Positions 45,766 through 55,291 of a stretch of 64,000 nt of DNA are shown in pieces. This stretch comes from Synechocystis salina LEGE 00031. Its GTDB lineage: Bacteria > Cyanobacteriota > Cyanobacteriia > Cyanobacteriales > Microcystaceae. The stretch is taken from assembly GCF_015207985.1 (NCBI RefSeq), contig NZ_JADEVV010000018.1:1-64000 (forward strand). The letters are read 5' to 3'. The first letter of the stretch is position 1, and every line of letters starts with the position of its first letter. The notes below the pieces were generated by a model. That model had not been told where the DNA came from. It saw only the letters and a program-made list of their open reading frames with translations, and searched no databases. The translations under genes were made by a program, and so were the position numbers.

Positions 45766-46784
45766 CCGTTTCTCCCACAACCCAACCCCAAACAACCCAT
45801 TCCTTGCCACCGGCCGACGCAAAGCAACGGGTCAGCCAATTTATGCAGTCTCTCCAAGACGAAATTTGCCAAGGGCTAGAGGTCTTAGATGGTAAAGGCA
45901 AATTTCAGGAAGATAGTTGGCAACGGGAAGAAGGGGGCGGCGGCCGTTCCCGGGTTTTAACGGACGGAGATTTTTTGGAACAGGGAGGAGTTAATTTTTC
46001 TGAAGTCTGGGGCAAATCCCTACCCCCTTCGATTTTAAAACAGCGCCCCGAAGCAGAAGGCCATGAATTCTACGCTACGGGAACTTCCATGGTGTTACAT
46101 CCCAAAAATCCCTACGTTCCCACGGTGCATCTTAATTACCGCTACTTTGAAGCAGGCCCGGTGTGGTGGTTTGGTGGTGGAGCAGATTTGACTCCCTACT
46201 ATCCCTTTGCGGAGGATGCGGCCCATTTCCATCGCACGCTGAAGAATGCCTGTGACCAGACCCACGGGGAATTTTATCCGGTGTTTAAACGCTGGTGTGA
46301 TGAGTATTTTTACCTGAAACATCGCCAGGAAATGCGGGGCATTGGGGGGATCTTTTTTGACTACCAAGATGGCAATGCTCCCCTCTACCGTGGCCCCGAC
46401 GCCAGTGGCCCAGCAGCCCAATACAGTGAGCAATTGGCCCCCATTGCTCCCCTCGGTTGGGAAGATTTGTTTAGCTTTGCTCAACGCTGTGGTCGAGCAT
46501 TTTTGCCAGCTTACAGCCCTATTGTGGAAAAACGTCGCCATACTGAATACGGCGATCGCCAGCGGCAGTTCCAGTTATATCGCCGGGGCCGGTATGTGGA
46601 ATTCAACTTGGTCTATGATCGGGGCACTATTTTTGGTCTGCAAACCAATGGCCGCACGGAATCTATCTTGATGTCCTTACCCCCCTTGGTACGTTGGCAA
46701 TATTGCTATAGCCCGGAAGCCGGTAGCCCAGAAGCCGAATTAACGGAAAAATTCTTGGTCCCCCAGGATTGGGTTAATAGCTGA
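45762..46784 (+). CDS. hemF: oxygen-dependent coproporphyrinogen III oxidase
   Basis: The 340-residue enzyme decarboxylates coproporphyrinogen III to protoporphyrinogen IX with O2, in heme and chlorophyll synthesis. Signatures are [44 protein letters not shown]-type sequence ([13 protein letters not shown]) and [18 protein letters not shown]. Full length. Follows ho1 on the same strand. Confidence 0.96.
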   Translation: MTVSPTTQPQTTHSLPPADAKQRVSQFMQSLQDEICQGLEVLDGKGKFQEDSWQREEGGGGRSRVLTDGDFLEQGGVNFSEVWGKSLPPSILKQRPEAEGHEFYATGTSMVLHPKNPYVPTVHLNYRYFEAGPVWWFGGGADLTPYYPFAEDAAHFHRTLKNACDQTHGEFYPVFKRWCDEYFYLKHRQEMRGIGGIFFDYQDGNAPLYRGPDASGPAAQYSEQLAPIAPLGWEDLFSFAQRCGRAFLPAYSPIVEKRRHTEYGDRQRQFQLYRRGRYVEFNLVYDRGTIFGLQTNGRTESILMSLPPLVRWQYCYSPEAGSPEAELTEKFLVPQDWVNS

Positions 46785-46898
46785 AATCTGCACTAGTTTT
46801 TACCGTTTACATCTGCATTAGGTCGGGAATTAATCTTGGCCTAATGGGGAGGGGTAATAATGGGAACTAACCATGCTTTCAGGAAGGAGGCTCGTGCC

Positions 46899-47549
46899 AT
46901 GTTGCTATCCCTAGACCGCATTAGTGTGCTTCCCGGTCAGACGTTGGTTTTAAAGGATGTGGACTGGGACGAATTTGAGGCCCTGTTGGAAGAACTGGGG
47001 GAACACCGTGGTTCTCGTATTGCCTACTGTCACAAGCAGTTGGAGGTCATGGCTCCCCTTGCCGAACATGAGATTGCTAAAGCATTAAGCGCCGATCTGA
47101 TTAAGGTTTTATTGGAAGAACTAGACATTGAATTTTATCCCCTCGGTTCAACAACGTTTAAAAATAAATTTCTCGGCCTAGGTTTAGAGCCGGATAACTG
47201 CTTTTACATTGAAAATGAAGCGAAAGTGCGGGGTTTAAAGCGTTGGGATGCCGCCATTGATCCGCCACCGGATTTAGCCCTGGAAGTGGATCTCACCTCC
47301 CGCACCTATTTAGACATTTATGCCCAGTTGGGCGTGCCGGAAGTATGGCGTTTTAAGCACAGACAATTGGAAATTCATTGCCTGGAACAGGGAAAATATC
47401 AAGAGCAACAATTTAGCCGAATTTTTCCTAGCTTTCCCCTCAAGGAAATTATTCCTGCCTATCTAAAACGCATTGACGATGAGGGCCGCAACAAAACCAT
47501 CAAGGCTTTCCGGGCTTGGGTAAGGTCCCAGATTGATGCTAAGAATTAG
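46899..47549 (+). CDS. Uma2-family (DUF820) putative endonuclease
   Basis: A 216-residue protein with the DUF820/Uma2 PD-(D/E)xK-like fold: FEALLEELGEHRGSRIAYCH, MAPLAEHEIA, DNCFYIENEA and PPPDLALEVDLTSRTYLDIY, where Asp, Glu and the following residues would bind metal. These proteins are very abundant in cyanobacteria; their targets are unknown. I start at ATG 46899, preceded by AGGAGG, and not at 46860. Confidence 0.85.
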   Translation: MLLSLDRISVLPGQTLVLKDVDWDEFEALLEELGEHRGSRIAYCHKQLEVMAPLAEHEIAKALSADLIKVLLEELDIEFYPLGSTTFKNKFLGLGLEPDNCFYIENEAKVRGLKRWDAAIDPPPDLALEVDLTSRTYLDIYAQLGVPEVWRFKHRQLEIHCLEQGKYQEQQFSRIFPSFPLKEIIPAYLKRIDDEGRNKTIKAFRAWVRSQIDAKN

Positions 47550-47576
47550 GGGTTGGCGATCGCCGCAAGGAAGTTA

Positions 47577-48428
47577 ATGATTGAGCAAATGTTTTTAGGA
47601 CAATTTCAGTCCCCCGGGCCGGTGATGTTCCAAGTGGGGAGCTTTGCCCTGCGCTGGTACGGATTTTTAATTGCCAGTGCCGTTATTATCGGCCTGAACC
47701 TATGCCAATGGTTGGGGCCAAAAAGGGGGATCAACCCTGATTTATTCAATGATTTAGTTATTTGGCTGGTGGTGGCGGCCATTCCTTCCGCTCGTTTGTA
47801 TTATGTTTTGTTTGAGTGGCCCCGCTATGCTCAAGATTGGCTGAATATTTTTGCCATTTGGCAAGGAGGCATTGCCATCCATGGTGCCCTCATTGGTGGC
47901 AGTTTAGCTTTACTATTATTCAGTCGCCGCCATCATCTGTCCTTTTGGAATCTACTCGATGTGCTCACCCCGGCAGTTATCCTTGGCCAGGCGATCGGGC
48001 GCTGGGGTAATTTTTTCAACTCGGAAGCGTTTGGTGCCCCCACTAATTTGCCGTGGAAGTTGTATATTCCCTTTGCTAATCGCCCCCCTGATTTAACTAG
48101 CTATGCCTATTTTCACCCCACCTTCCTATACGAATCCCTCTGGAATTTAGGCGTTTTTGCCATGTTAATAACTTTATTTTTTTATGGTCTGCGACATCCT
48201 GAAAAAATCAAAACCGGTACGGTAGCCTGTGCTTATTTAATTGGTTATAGCCTTGGTCGAGTATGGATTGAAGGTCTAAGGCTAGACAGTTTAATGTTTG
48301 GTCCATTAAGGGTGGCCCAAGTAGTCAGTCTTGCGTTAGTTTTGCTAGGTTCCATCGGTCTTTTCTGGCTATATGGCCTGGGAAAAAATTTACCAGATTG
48401 GTCGGAGCAGAAGCTGGCAAAAAACTAA
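47577..48428 (+). CDS. lgt: prolipoprotein diacylglyceryl transferase
   Basis: About 283 residues with seven membrane helices. Lgt moves diacylglycerol from phosphatidylglycerol to the lipobox cysteine of prolipoproteins. Conserved features are QGGIAIHGALIGG (essential His), GQAIGRWGNFFNSEAFG (Lgt signature) and GYSLGRVWIEGLRLDSL. ATG 47577 gives the usual N-terminus. It starts ~27 bp after the Uma2 gene, probably in one transcript. Confidence 0.95.
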   Translation: MIEQMFLGQFQSPGPVMFQVGSFALRWYGFLIASAVIIGLNLCQWLGPKRGINPDLFNDLVIWLVVAAIPSARLYYVLFEWPRYAQDWLNIFAIWQGGIAIHGALIGGSLALLLFSRRHHLSFWNLLDVLTPAVILGQAIGRWGNFFNSEAFGAPTNLPWKLYIPFANRPPDLTSYAYFHPTFLYESLWNLGVFAMLITLFFYGLRHPEKIKTGTVACAYLIGYSLGRVWIEGLRLDSLMFGPLRVAQVVSLALVLLGSIGLFWLYGLGKNLPDWSEQKLAKN

Positions 48429-48479
48429 TTTATCTCCCCTGGATAAATCAAATTAATCAAAAAAACTAGGATTAATTTT

Positions 48480-48974
48480 ATGAAAAAAACAATTAATTAC
48501 TGGGTAGAAAAATTAGCCCTACTGCCCCATCCTGAAGGAGGATTTTATAAGGAAACTTACCGATCGCCAGTGCAGGGTAGTTTTCATGGTTTCGATGGGG
48601 ATAGGAATGTAGTCACAGGTATTTATTTTTTATTGACTAAGGATAATTTTTCCGCTTTCCACAGAATCAAATCCGATGAAATGTGGCACTTCTATGCCGG
48701 TGATAGCTTGGAAATTTATTGGTTTTCGCCCCAAGGAGAATTGGCAGTAATCAACCTGGGCTTGGACTTGGAAAAAGGAGAAGTACCCCAAGCCGTAGTT
48801 CCCCGGGATTGTTGGTTTGCCTCCAGGGTCAAACAGGGGGGAGATTATGCCCTGGTAGGTTGCACCGTTGCCCCCGGATTTGATTTTCAGGACTTTGAGT
48901 TGGCCAACAGGGAAGATTTGCTAAATATCTATCCCCGATCCGCTGAAATTATTAACCAGCTAACTAGGCAATAG
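48480..48974 (+). CDS. DUF985 cupin-domain protein
   Basis: A 164-residue RmlC-like cupin: LLPHPEGGFYKETYRSP, TGIYFLLTKDNFSAFHRIKS, DEMWHFYAGDSLEIYWF and GCTVAPGFDFQDFELA. The conserved His/Glu in FHRIKSDEMWHFY are metal-ligand candidates. Reaction unknown. Possibly co-transcribed with lgt (51-bp gap). Confidence 0.85.
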   Translation: MKKTINYWVEKLALLPHPEGGFYKETYRSPVQGSFHGFDGDRNVVTGIYFLLTKDNFSAFHRIKSDEMWHFYAGDSLEIYWFSPQGELAVINLGLDLEKGEVPQAVVPRDCWFASRVKQGGDYALVGCTVAPGFDFQDFELANREDLLNIYPRSAEIINQLTRQ

Positions 48975-49260
48975 TGGCAGGACTTGAGAGCCTAATACTA
49001 ATATGGATCTCCTAATTAATATCTAATCATTTGATAATGGAGCATTTAAAATATTGGAGCAGGAAAAAGAATTTGCAAAAAACATACCTGTTTTCAACTA
49101 AAATTTCTAAAATTTGTTTGAAAGATTGTCTTTGACGCCAAACAACCTAAATTTTTAGGGTAAAACTTATATACAAACACTTTTCATACTAACCACATTT
49201 TTATTTTTCTTCTATAAAAATAAGAAAAGCTTATAATCGCCAATTAATCTATTACTTAAA

Positions 49261-50442
49261 ATGAAAATTGTCTCTATCAAAATCAAAAATTATCGTGTGT
49301 TTGAAGATATTGAAATTAATAATATTCCTGGTTTTTGTGTGATTATTGGTGCCAATGGAACGGGAAAATCAACTCTATTTGATATTTTTGGCTTCCTTAG
49401 GGATGCTCTCAAAAATAACATTCGTCAGGCTCTTCAAATCAGAGGGGGCTTTAACGAAGTTATAACCAGGGGAAAGGAAAAAGAAGATATAGAGATAGAA
49501 ATAAAATTTCGCATGGAGATACTTGGAACAGAACGTTTAGTAACTTATATTCTTATCATTGGGCAGGAAAATAAAAAAGTTGTTATTAAGCGAGAAATTT
49601 TACGCTATAAACGAGGTGAATATGGTTCGCCTTACCACTTTCTCGATTTTCAAAAAGGACAAGGATATGCTATTAGAAATGAAGAAAGCTTTAAAAGTGA
49701 CGAAGAATTAGAGCGAGAAGAGCAAAGGCTTGAATCTGCGGACATATTAGCAATTAAAGGATTAGGGCAGTTTCAGAGATTTAAAGCTGCTAATGCATTT
49801 CGTTCCTTAATTGAAAACTGGCATGTTTCAGATTTTCATATTAACGATGCTAGAGGTAGCAAAGATGCACTTTACGCCGAGCATCTTTCTCCCACTGGAG
49901 ACAATATGGCGATCGTAGCAAAATATATTTATGACGAACACGAGGAAATATTTGAACAAATTTTAGCAAAAATGAAAGAAAGAGTTCCCGGTGTTGATCA
50001 AGTAGAAGCGGCAGAAACAGTGGATGGTCGATTAATTTTAAAGTTCCAAGACCAAGCTTTTAAAGATCCCTTTATTGATCGTTATGTTTCTGATGGCACT
50101 ATGAAAATGTTTGCCTATCTGATTTTATTGTTTGATCCTAAACCTCACCCTTTACTCTGTGTCGAAGAACCTGAAAATCAATTATATCCAACTCTTTTGC
50201 AAGAACTTGCTGAAGAATTTGCCAGCTATGCCCATCGCGGTGGTCAAGTTTTTGTTTCAACTCATTCCCCTGACTTTCTAAATTCAGTACCTTTAGATAG
50301 TATTTTTTGGTTAATAAAAATTGAAGGTATTACTAAAATTGAAAAAGCAACTGACCATCAAATTCTTAAAGACTTGATTGCAGAGGGAGATCTCCCTGGT
50401 TATCTCTGGAAACAAGGATGGTTTGAAGGAGTTGCGCCCTAA
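49261..50442 (+). CDS. AAA (SMC/RecF-like, AAA_21) ATPase of a putative two-gene defence module
   Basis: A 393-residue ABC/SMC-type ATPase. It starts MKIVSIKIKNYRVFEDIEIN with Walker A GANGTGKST (30-38), has LSPTGDNMA and SDGTMKMFAYLILL regions, and Walker B with double acidic residues LLCVEEPENQLYP (Glu302-Glu303), followed by the switch VSTHSPDFLN. This is the OLD/RloA/AriA style of ATPase. The downstream TOPRIM-like gene starts within its stop codon (TAATG). Base composition is markedly AT-rich compared with lgt and the DUF697 gene, indicating transfer. It is likely a phage-sensing ATPase; specificity is inferred only from architecture. Confidence 0.8.
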   Translation: MKIVSIKIKNYRVFEDIEINNIPGFCVIIGANGTGKSTLFDIFGFLRDALKNNIRQALQIRGGFNEVITRGKEKEDIEIEIKFRMEILGTERLVTYILIIGQENKKVVIKREILRYKRGEYGSPYHFLDFQKGQGYAIRNEESFKSDEELEREEQRLESADILAIKGLGQFQRFKAANAFRSLIENWHVSDFHINDARGSKDALYAEHLSPTGDNMAIVAKYIYDEHEEIFEQILAKMKERVPGVDQVEAAETVDGRLILKFQDQAFKDPFIDRYVSDGTMKMFAYLILLFDPKPHPLLCVEEPENQLYPTLLQELAEEFASYAHRGGQVFVSTHSPDFLNSVPLDSIFWLIKIEGITKIEKATDHQILKDLIAEGDLPGYLWKQGWFEGVAP

Positions 50443-51002
50443 TGAGTTATGACTTAATTTTTCTTCTGGAAGAACCTTCTATTAAAAGTGTTTTGGAAAT
50501 TCTTTTGCCTAAAATACTGCCGGAAAATTTTAGCTATAAACTGATTCCTCACGAGGGCAAACAAGACCTTGCTAGATCAATTCCTACGAAGATAAAAGCA
50601 TTTCAATTTAGTCCTAGTACAAAGTTTGTAATTGTTCACGATCAAGATTCCCATAATTGTAAAAGCCTCAAAGAAGAATTATTAAAAATTTGTCGGAAAT
50701 CAGGAAAAGAAGATGTGTTAATTCGTATTATTTGCCATGAACTTGAATCATGGTTTCTTGGAGATCTTGCCGCCGTTGAAAAAGCCTATAATCTTAGACC
50801 TCGTGGATTAAGCCAAAAACAAAATCAACAAAAGTTTCGTGATCCTGACAAACTCAACTCCGCTAAACATGAGCTCAAAAAGTTAGTCGGTGAATATTAT
50901 GCTGGAACTCATTCCAAGAAAATTGCTCCTTATTTATCACTGACAAATAACAAATCCCATAGCTTTCAGGTCTTTATAAATGGGATGAAAAAATTGGTTT
51001 AA
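50442..51002 (+). CDS. DUF4276 TOPRIM-like protein, putative effector of the ATPase module
   Basis: A 186-residue protein with an N-terminal acidic motif (LIFLLEEPS, Glu10/Glu11), a DxD motif in FVIVHDQDSHNC (Asp67, Asp69), and ICHELESWFLGDLAA. An acidic residue after strand one and a DxD after strand three is the TOPRIM layout of topoisomerases, primases and OLD nucleases, and HELExWFLGD is typical of DUF4276. The 1-nt overlap with the ATPase gene shows tight coupling. By analogy with OLD, Gabija and PARIS it would be a nuclease activated or held by the ATPase; this is inference. Confidence 0.75.
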   Translation: MSYDLIFLLEEPSIKSVLEILLPKILPENFSYKLIPHEGKQDLARSIPTKIKAFQFSPSTKFVIVHDQDSHNCKSLKEELLKICRKSGKEDVLIRIICHELESWFLGDLAAVEKAYNLRPRGLSQKQNQQKFRDPDKLNSAKHELKKLVGEYYAGTHSKKIAPYLSLTNNKSHSFQVFINGMKKLV

Positions 51003-52447
51003 ACGGAGGCTGGGCTTAATTGTTGGCGGGCCCGCTGGAAAAATCCTTGCAATACAGCCCGACGCTGATTTTGCTCAAAGGTTTGTTTGACCACTGCGGT
51101 CAGTTTTTGCCAGTCCCATTGGGGTTCACTCAGGTCAGGACTTTGACTTTCGAGGAAAGTGATCAAGCTCAAGCCAGCAATGCGAGTCAAGTAAGCGGCG
51201 CTCAGTCCTTGTAGGGCACCACCGGCCAAGTAAGTGAGGGGTTGACTTTTTAACAGTGCCCCCAGGGCTTGGGTGGATAGTTCCACCATACCTAGTTTGA
51301 TCAGAATTGCCCCCATCTCCTTTGCTACAGTTTGGGCCTGGGACAGGGAAATTTTTTGATGGTACAGCTCCCCTAAATCCCAAACCAGTTGACCATTGAT
51401 GGCGATCGCCGTCAGCAGATCTAGATTGGCCACCGGATTAACCAAGGCCGTGCCGGCGGCTAACCATTGGGCCTGCTCTACCAAGGGCAGGGCTAGGGTG
51501 CGACGATTTTCCCGCCACCGTTCCTCCACTTCTTGGTTAATAGCCTGACATCGACGCCATTGTTGACCCAGAACCAGGGATTCCCACTGCTCTGCGGCCC
51601 GTTGTTGGAGTTGGGAGATTAAATTCCCCAGGTCGGGGGGAGGCGTTTCCTGATCATTCTCCCATTGGCCATCGGCTAAATAACGACGAATTTGGATCGC
51701 CTGGGGGGCCGCACTAATGGGGATAACCGGGTTGGGATTACCCAATTGATTAACTTGATGCTGCAGTTGGTCCCAGAGGGTTTGCCGATCGCCGATCGGG
51801 TAAATATCCTGCTTATTAAATAACAATTGCCAATGGTGATGGTGGGTTTGTAAAAACTCCAACACCTGCCACTGGGCACTGGTCAGATCTCCGGTGGTTA
51901 GCACCAATACCCAATGGGCATCCGCCATGGACTGGGCCATGGTTTCCGGGGGTGTTTCCGCCGCCACCACCTGCCAATTGAGAATTAGGGGTTTTTCTTC
52001 CTCCCCTGGGGTGAGTTGGGAAGGCAATAGGTCCAATAAACTAGTTTTGCCACTGCGTTTTTCCCCCAGGACAATACCGTTCAATGCCTGGGGTTGGGGA
52101 GCCGGTTGTTGTAATGCTTGGAGTTCCTGGGCTAAATCTTCCAAGGCCAAATCCGGTGCCTGGGCCCGACGACGGGCCAACAACTTTTCCCCATTGGCGA
52201 TCGCCGTTTGCAAAACCTCTGGAGTTAACGCCGGCCTCTGCTCCGGGGAGACTTGATAACGCCGCCGCCAGCGCCAGATGACCAATCCCAAACCAGATAA
52301 AATCCATAATCCCCATTGATCCCACGGTTGTTCGGCACTGTGGGTAGCAGACCAAAGCCCCAGTAGGGCTGATAGGCCAATTCCTCCTACTACGAGAGGC
52401 TTTTTCAACACAGTCTTAAACCCCGTTTTTAAACCTGGTTGCCCCAT
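50999..52447 (-). CDS. P-loop GTPase-like membrane protein with DUF697 domain
   Basis: A 482-residue protein with two N-terminal membrane segments, a small-GTPase-like domain with P-loop GEKRSGKTSLL and LFNKQDIY (NKxD), and a C-terminal DUF697 domain (GTALVNPVANLDLLTAIAIN, AGGALQGLSAAYLTRIAGLS) with hydrophobic helices. Several paralogues are usual in cyanobacteria; role unknown. Its 3' end overlaps the DUF4276 gene's end tail-to-tail by 4 bp. Confidence 0.8.
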   Translation of the reverse strand: MGQPGLKTGFKTVLKKPLVVGGIGLSALLGLWSATHSAEQPWDQWGLWILSGLGLVIWRWRRRYQVSPEQRPALTPEVLQTAIANGEKLLARRRAQAPDLALEDLAQELQALQQPAPQPQALNGIVLGEKRSGKTSLLDLLPSQLTPGEEEKPLILNWQVVAAETPPETMAQSMADAHWVLVLTTGDLTSAQWQVLEFLQTHHHHWQLLFNKQDIYPIGDRQTLWDQLQHQVNQLGNPNPVIPISAAPQAIQIRRYLADGQWENDQETPPPDLGNLISQLQQRAAEQWESLVLGQQWRRCQAINQEVEERWRENRRTLALPLVEQAQWLAAGTALVNPVANLDLLTAIAINGQLVWDLGELYHQKISLSQAQTVAKEMGAILIKLGMVELSTQALGALLKSQPLTYLAGGALQGLSAAYLTRIAGLSLITFLESQSPDLSEPQWDWQKLTAVVKQTFEQNQRRAVLQGFFQRARQQLSPASV

Positions 52448-52534
52448 GGCTTCCCTTCCCCTTCAAGCTAATCCAACTAGGCCGAATAACCCAGCAAACT
52501 AACCTGGATTTTGGCTAATCCCATCCTACCGGAA

Positions 52535-55057
52535 TCAGGGGAAGAACGGTTGCTTTTGCCACAGACCTTCCCACTCCTTCACGGCGATCGGTGGACTAAA
52601 TAAATAGCCTTGGCCGTAGTCACAGCCTTCCAGGCGGAGAAAGTCCCATTGTGCAGGAGTTTCAATGCCTTCCGCAATCACTTCTAGCTCCAAATGATGA
52701 GCCATGGCAATAATAGCCCTTACCAAACCGACGGTATTTTGATCGTCAGGCAGTAGTTCGACGAAGCAACGATCAATTTTGAGGGAACTAAAATCGAATT
52801 TACGCAGATAGTTTAAAGAGCTATAACCTGTACCAAAATCATCTAAAGAAAGACTGATATTTTCCTCTTTTAAATCACTTAAATTCTTTAATAGATCGCC
52901 ATTTTCTTCTAGAATTAAATTTTCTGTAATTTCCAACTCTAGCTACTCCGGACGTACCTGATAGCGTTGTAAAAATTCTCGCAAAATACTGACAAAATAG
53001 CCATCTTTTAACTGCCGGGGTGAAACATTAACGGACAACCAAAAAAGCTTATCCCCCAGAGGTATATGCCAATGGGCCACCTGGCGACAGGCATTATCCA
53101 ACAACCATTCCCCCAACTCCACAATTAAACCCAGCTCCTCCGCAATGGGAATGAATTGGTCCGGGGGCACGGCTCCCAGCCGTCCATTTTGCCAACGCAT
53201 CAAGGCTTCAGCTCCAGCAATTTCCCCCGACTTGAGGTTAACAATGGGCTGATAAAAAATCTTAAACTCCTGACGGGCCAGGCCCTGCCGCAATTCGGAC
53301 TCCATAACAATCCTCTTTTGGGCCGCCTGATTCATGTGGGGAGTGAAGAAGCGAAACATATTGCGCCCAGCCAATTTGGCTGCATACATGGCCGTGTCGG
53401 CATTGCGTAGTAACGTATCTGCCTGGAAGCCGTCGTCGGGAAACACCGTGATGCCAATGCTGCCATGGACAAAAAATTCCATTCCCTGCAAATTGACCGG
53501 TTGCCGCATTACCCCCAATAACCGTTGGGCGATCGCCGTTAATCTGCGGCTATGGGCAACTTGGTCGACAATAATTAAAAATTCATCTCCCCCCAAGCGA
53601 GCCACTGTGTCGGTTTGGCGTAGGGCCCGCTGTAGTCTTTCTGATACTTCCACCAAAAGTTGGTCCCCTGCATTGTGGCCGAGGGTATCATTCACCTTTT
53701 TGAAATTGTCCAAATCCAGAAACATTAAGCCGACCAAATGCTTATGGCGCAGGGCAGATTCGATTGCCTGCTGGAGACGATCCTTAGCCAAAATACGGTT
53801 AGGCAATCCAGTTAAATGGTCATAGTGGGCCTGGTGAAAGAGGGCCGCTGCCTGTTGTTTTTCCTTGGTGATATCTTCTTTAACCGCCACGTAATGGGTA
53901 ATAATGCCCTGCTGATTGCAAATGGGAGAAATGGAAGCCCTTTCCCAATACAATTCACCATTTTTTCTGCGGTTGTGAAACTCCCCATGCCAAGGGCGAC
54001 CGGAAGCCAAAGTGCGCCACATTAGTTCATAATCATCTTTGGTTTTATCACCGGATTTTAAAATTCTGGGGTTGCATCCCACCACTTCTTCTGAGCTATA
54101 ACCAGAAACTTCCTCAAATTTAGGATTTACATAGGTGATATTGCCTTCAACATCGGTAATCACAATGGAAGCTGGACTTTGTTCACAGGCTTGGGAAAGA
54201 ATTTTTAACTGCTTTTCCGCCTTTCTGCGTTCAGTAATGTCTCGCATCACAAATAGCAAGCAATTTACCTGATTGAATTCTATGGGTTCCCCAGACAGCA
54301 ACATTGTGCGGATTTGTTGCTGGTAATCACAAACTTCTACCTCCCAGTTATTAAACTTGACCTCACTATCCTGCTGCCACAACAATAAGTCCCGTAGAAA
54401 TCGCTGCCGCTGTTGTTCATCCACCCAGAAATTAAATTGTTGATGAATCACTCCCACCAGTTCTTGTTTGACTAAACCAAAAAAATCACAAAACTGCTGA
54501 TTAACATCCATGATGCAACCACTACTGCGACCATAGATAAAAATAGGGTCAGGATTTTGATTAAAAGCCACAGAAAAATTAATTTCTGATTGCATTAATG
54601 CGGTTTGAGTTCGTTCATTTTTTTGAATTTGTTCTTCTAGCTGCTGATTCTTTTCTGTCAGAGCTTGATTTGCTTGGTATAGCTTCAGCTGTAGTTGTAA
54701 ACGAGTTAATATTTCTGCTTGCTGAAATGGTTTATGAATGTAATCCACTGCCCCCAATTCTAAACCTTTGACAATGCTTTCTTGGTCAGTCAAAGCGGAG
54801 AGAAAAATAACTGGAATTTTGGCAGTGGTGGGGGTTTCTTTGAGGCGACGACAAACCTCAAAGCCATCCATTCCGGGCATCATAATATCGAGAATAATGA
54901 TGTCAGGCTGCACCTGAAAAATTTTCTGGATGGCCGTTGCGCCCTCTTCTGCGGTGAATACCCGCCAACCCAAGCTCTCGATAAAACGGCGGAGAACTTT
55001 AAGGTTCAAGGGGCTATCGTCAATGGCAAAAACAGTGGTAGTTTGGGGGGAGGACAT
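52535..55057 (-). pseudogene. REC-PAS-PAS-GGDEF-EAL cyclic-di-GMP protein with in-frame TAG in the EAL domain
   Basis: One continuous frame of ~840 codons interrupted by TAG at 52943-52945. Domains: receiver 1-125 (phospho-acceptor Asp57 in IIILDIMMPGMDG), a linker coil, PAS ~155-270, PAS/PAC ~280-400 (VSGYSSEEVVGCNPRILKSG), GGDEF (LGGDEFLIIVDQ intact) and EAL (AEALMRW). The TAG falls between QRYQVRPE and LELEITE. DDFGTGYSSL and EVIAEGIET, needed for phosphodiesterase catalysis, lie beyond it. The 704-residue product would retain receiver, PAS and diguanylate cyclase parts. It is either a recent nonsense mutation or leaky amber readthrough. Confidence 0.8.
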
Positions 55058-55291
55058 TGACGTCTCGGGGATAGGCTAAAAATTAATTCTGTTCAATCTG
55101 GGGATAATGCCAGTGGAGTGTCCCCTAACCCTAAACAAATTCTAGCAACTACAGTGAAGCTCTATGCTATTCTCCGAGAATATGTAGCCCTAAATTTTCC
55201 ATTGAATCGATAGTTGAACTGCGCTAGGATTGGCGCTGTAGCTAACTCTAATTAACCGTGTTGGGGTTACCATTTTCCTTTATTAAGTTCC

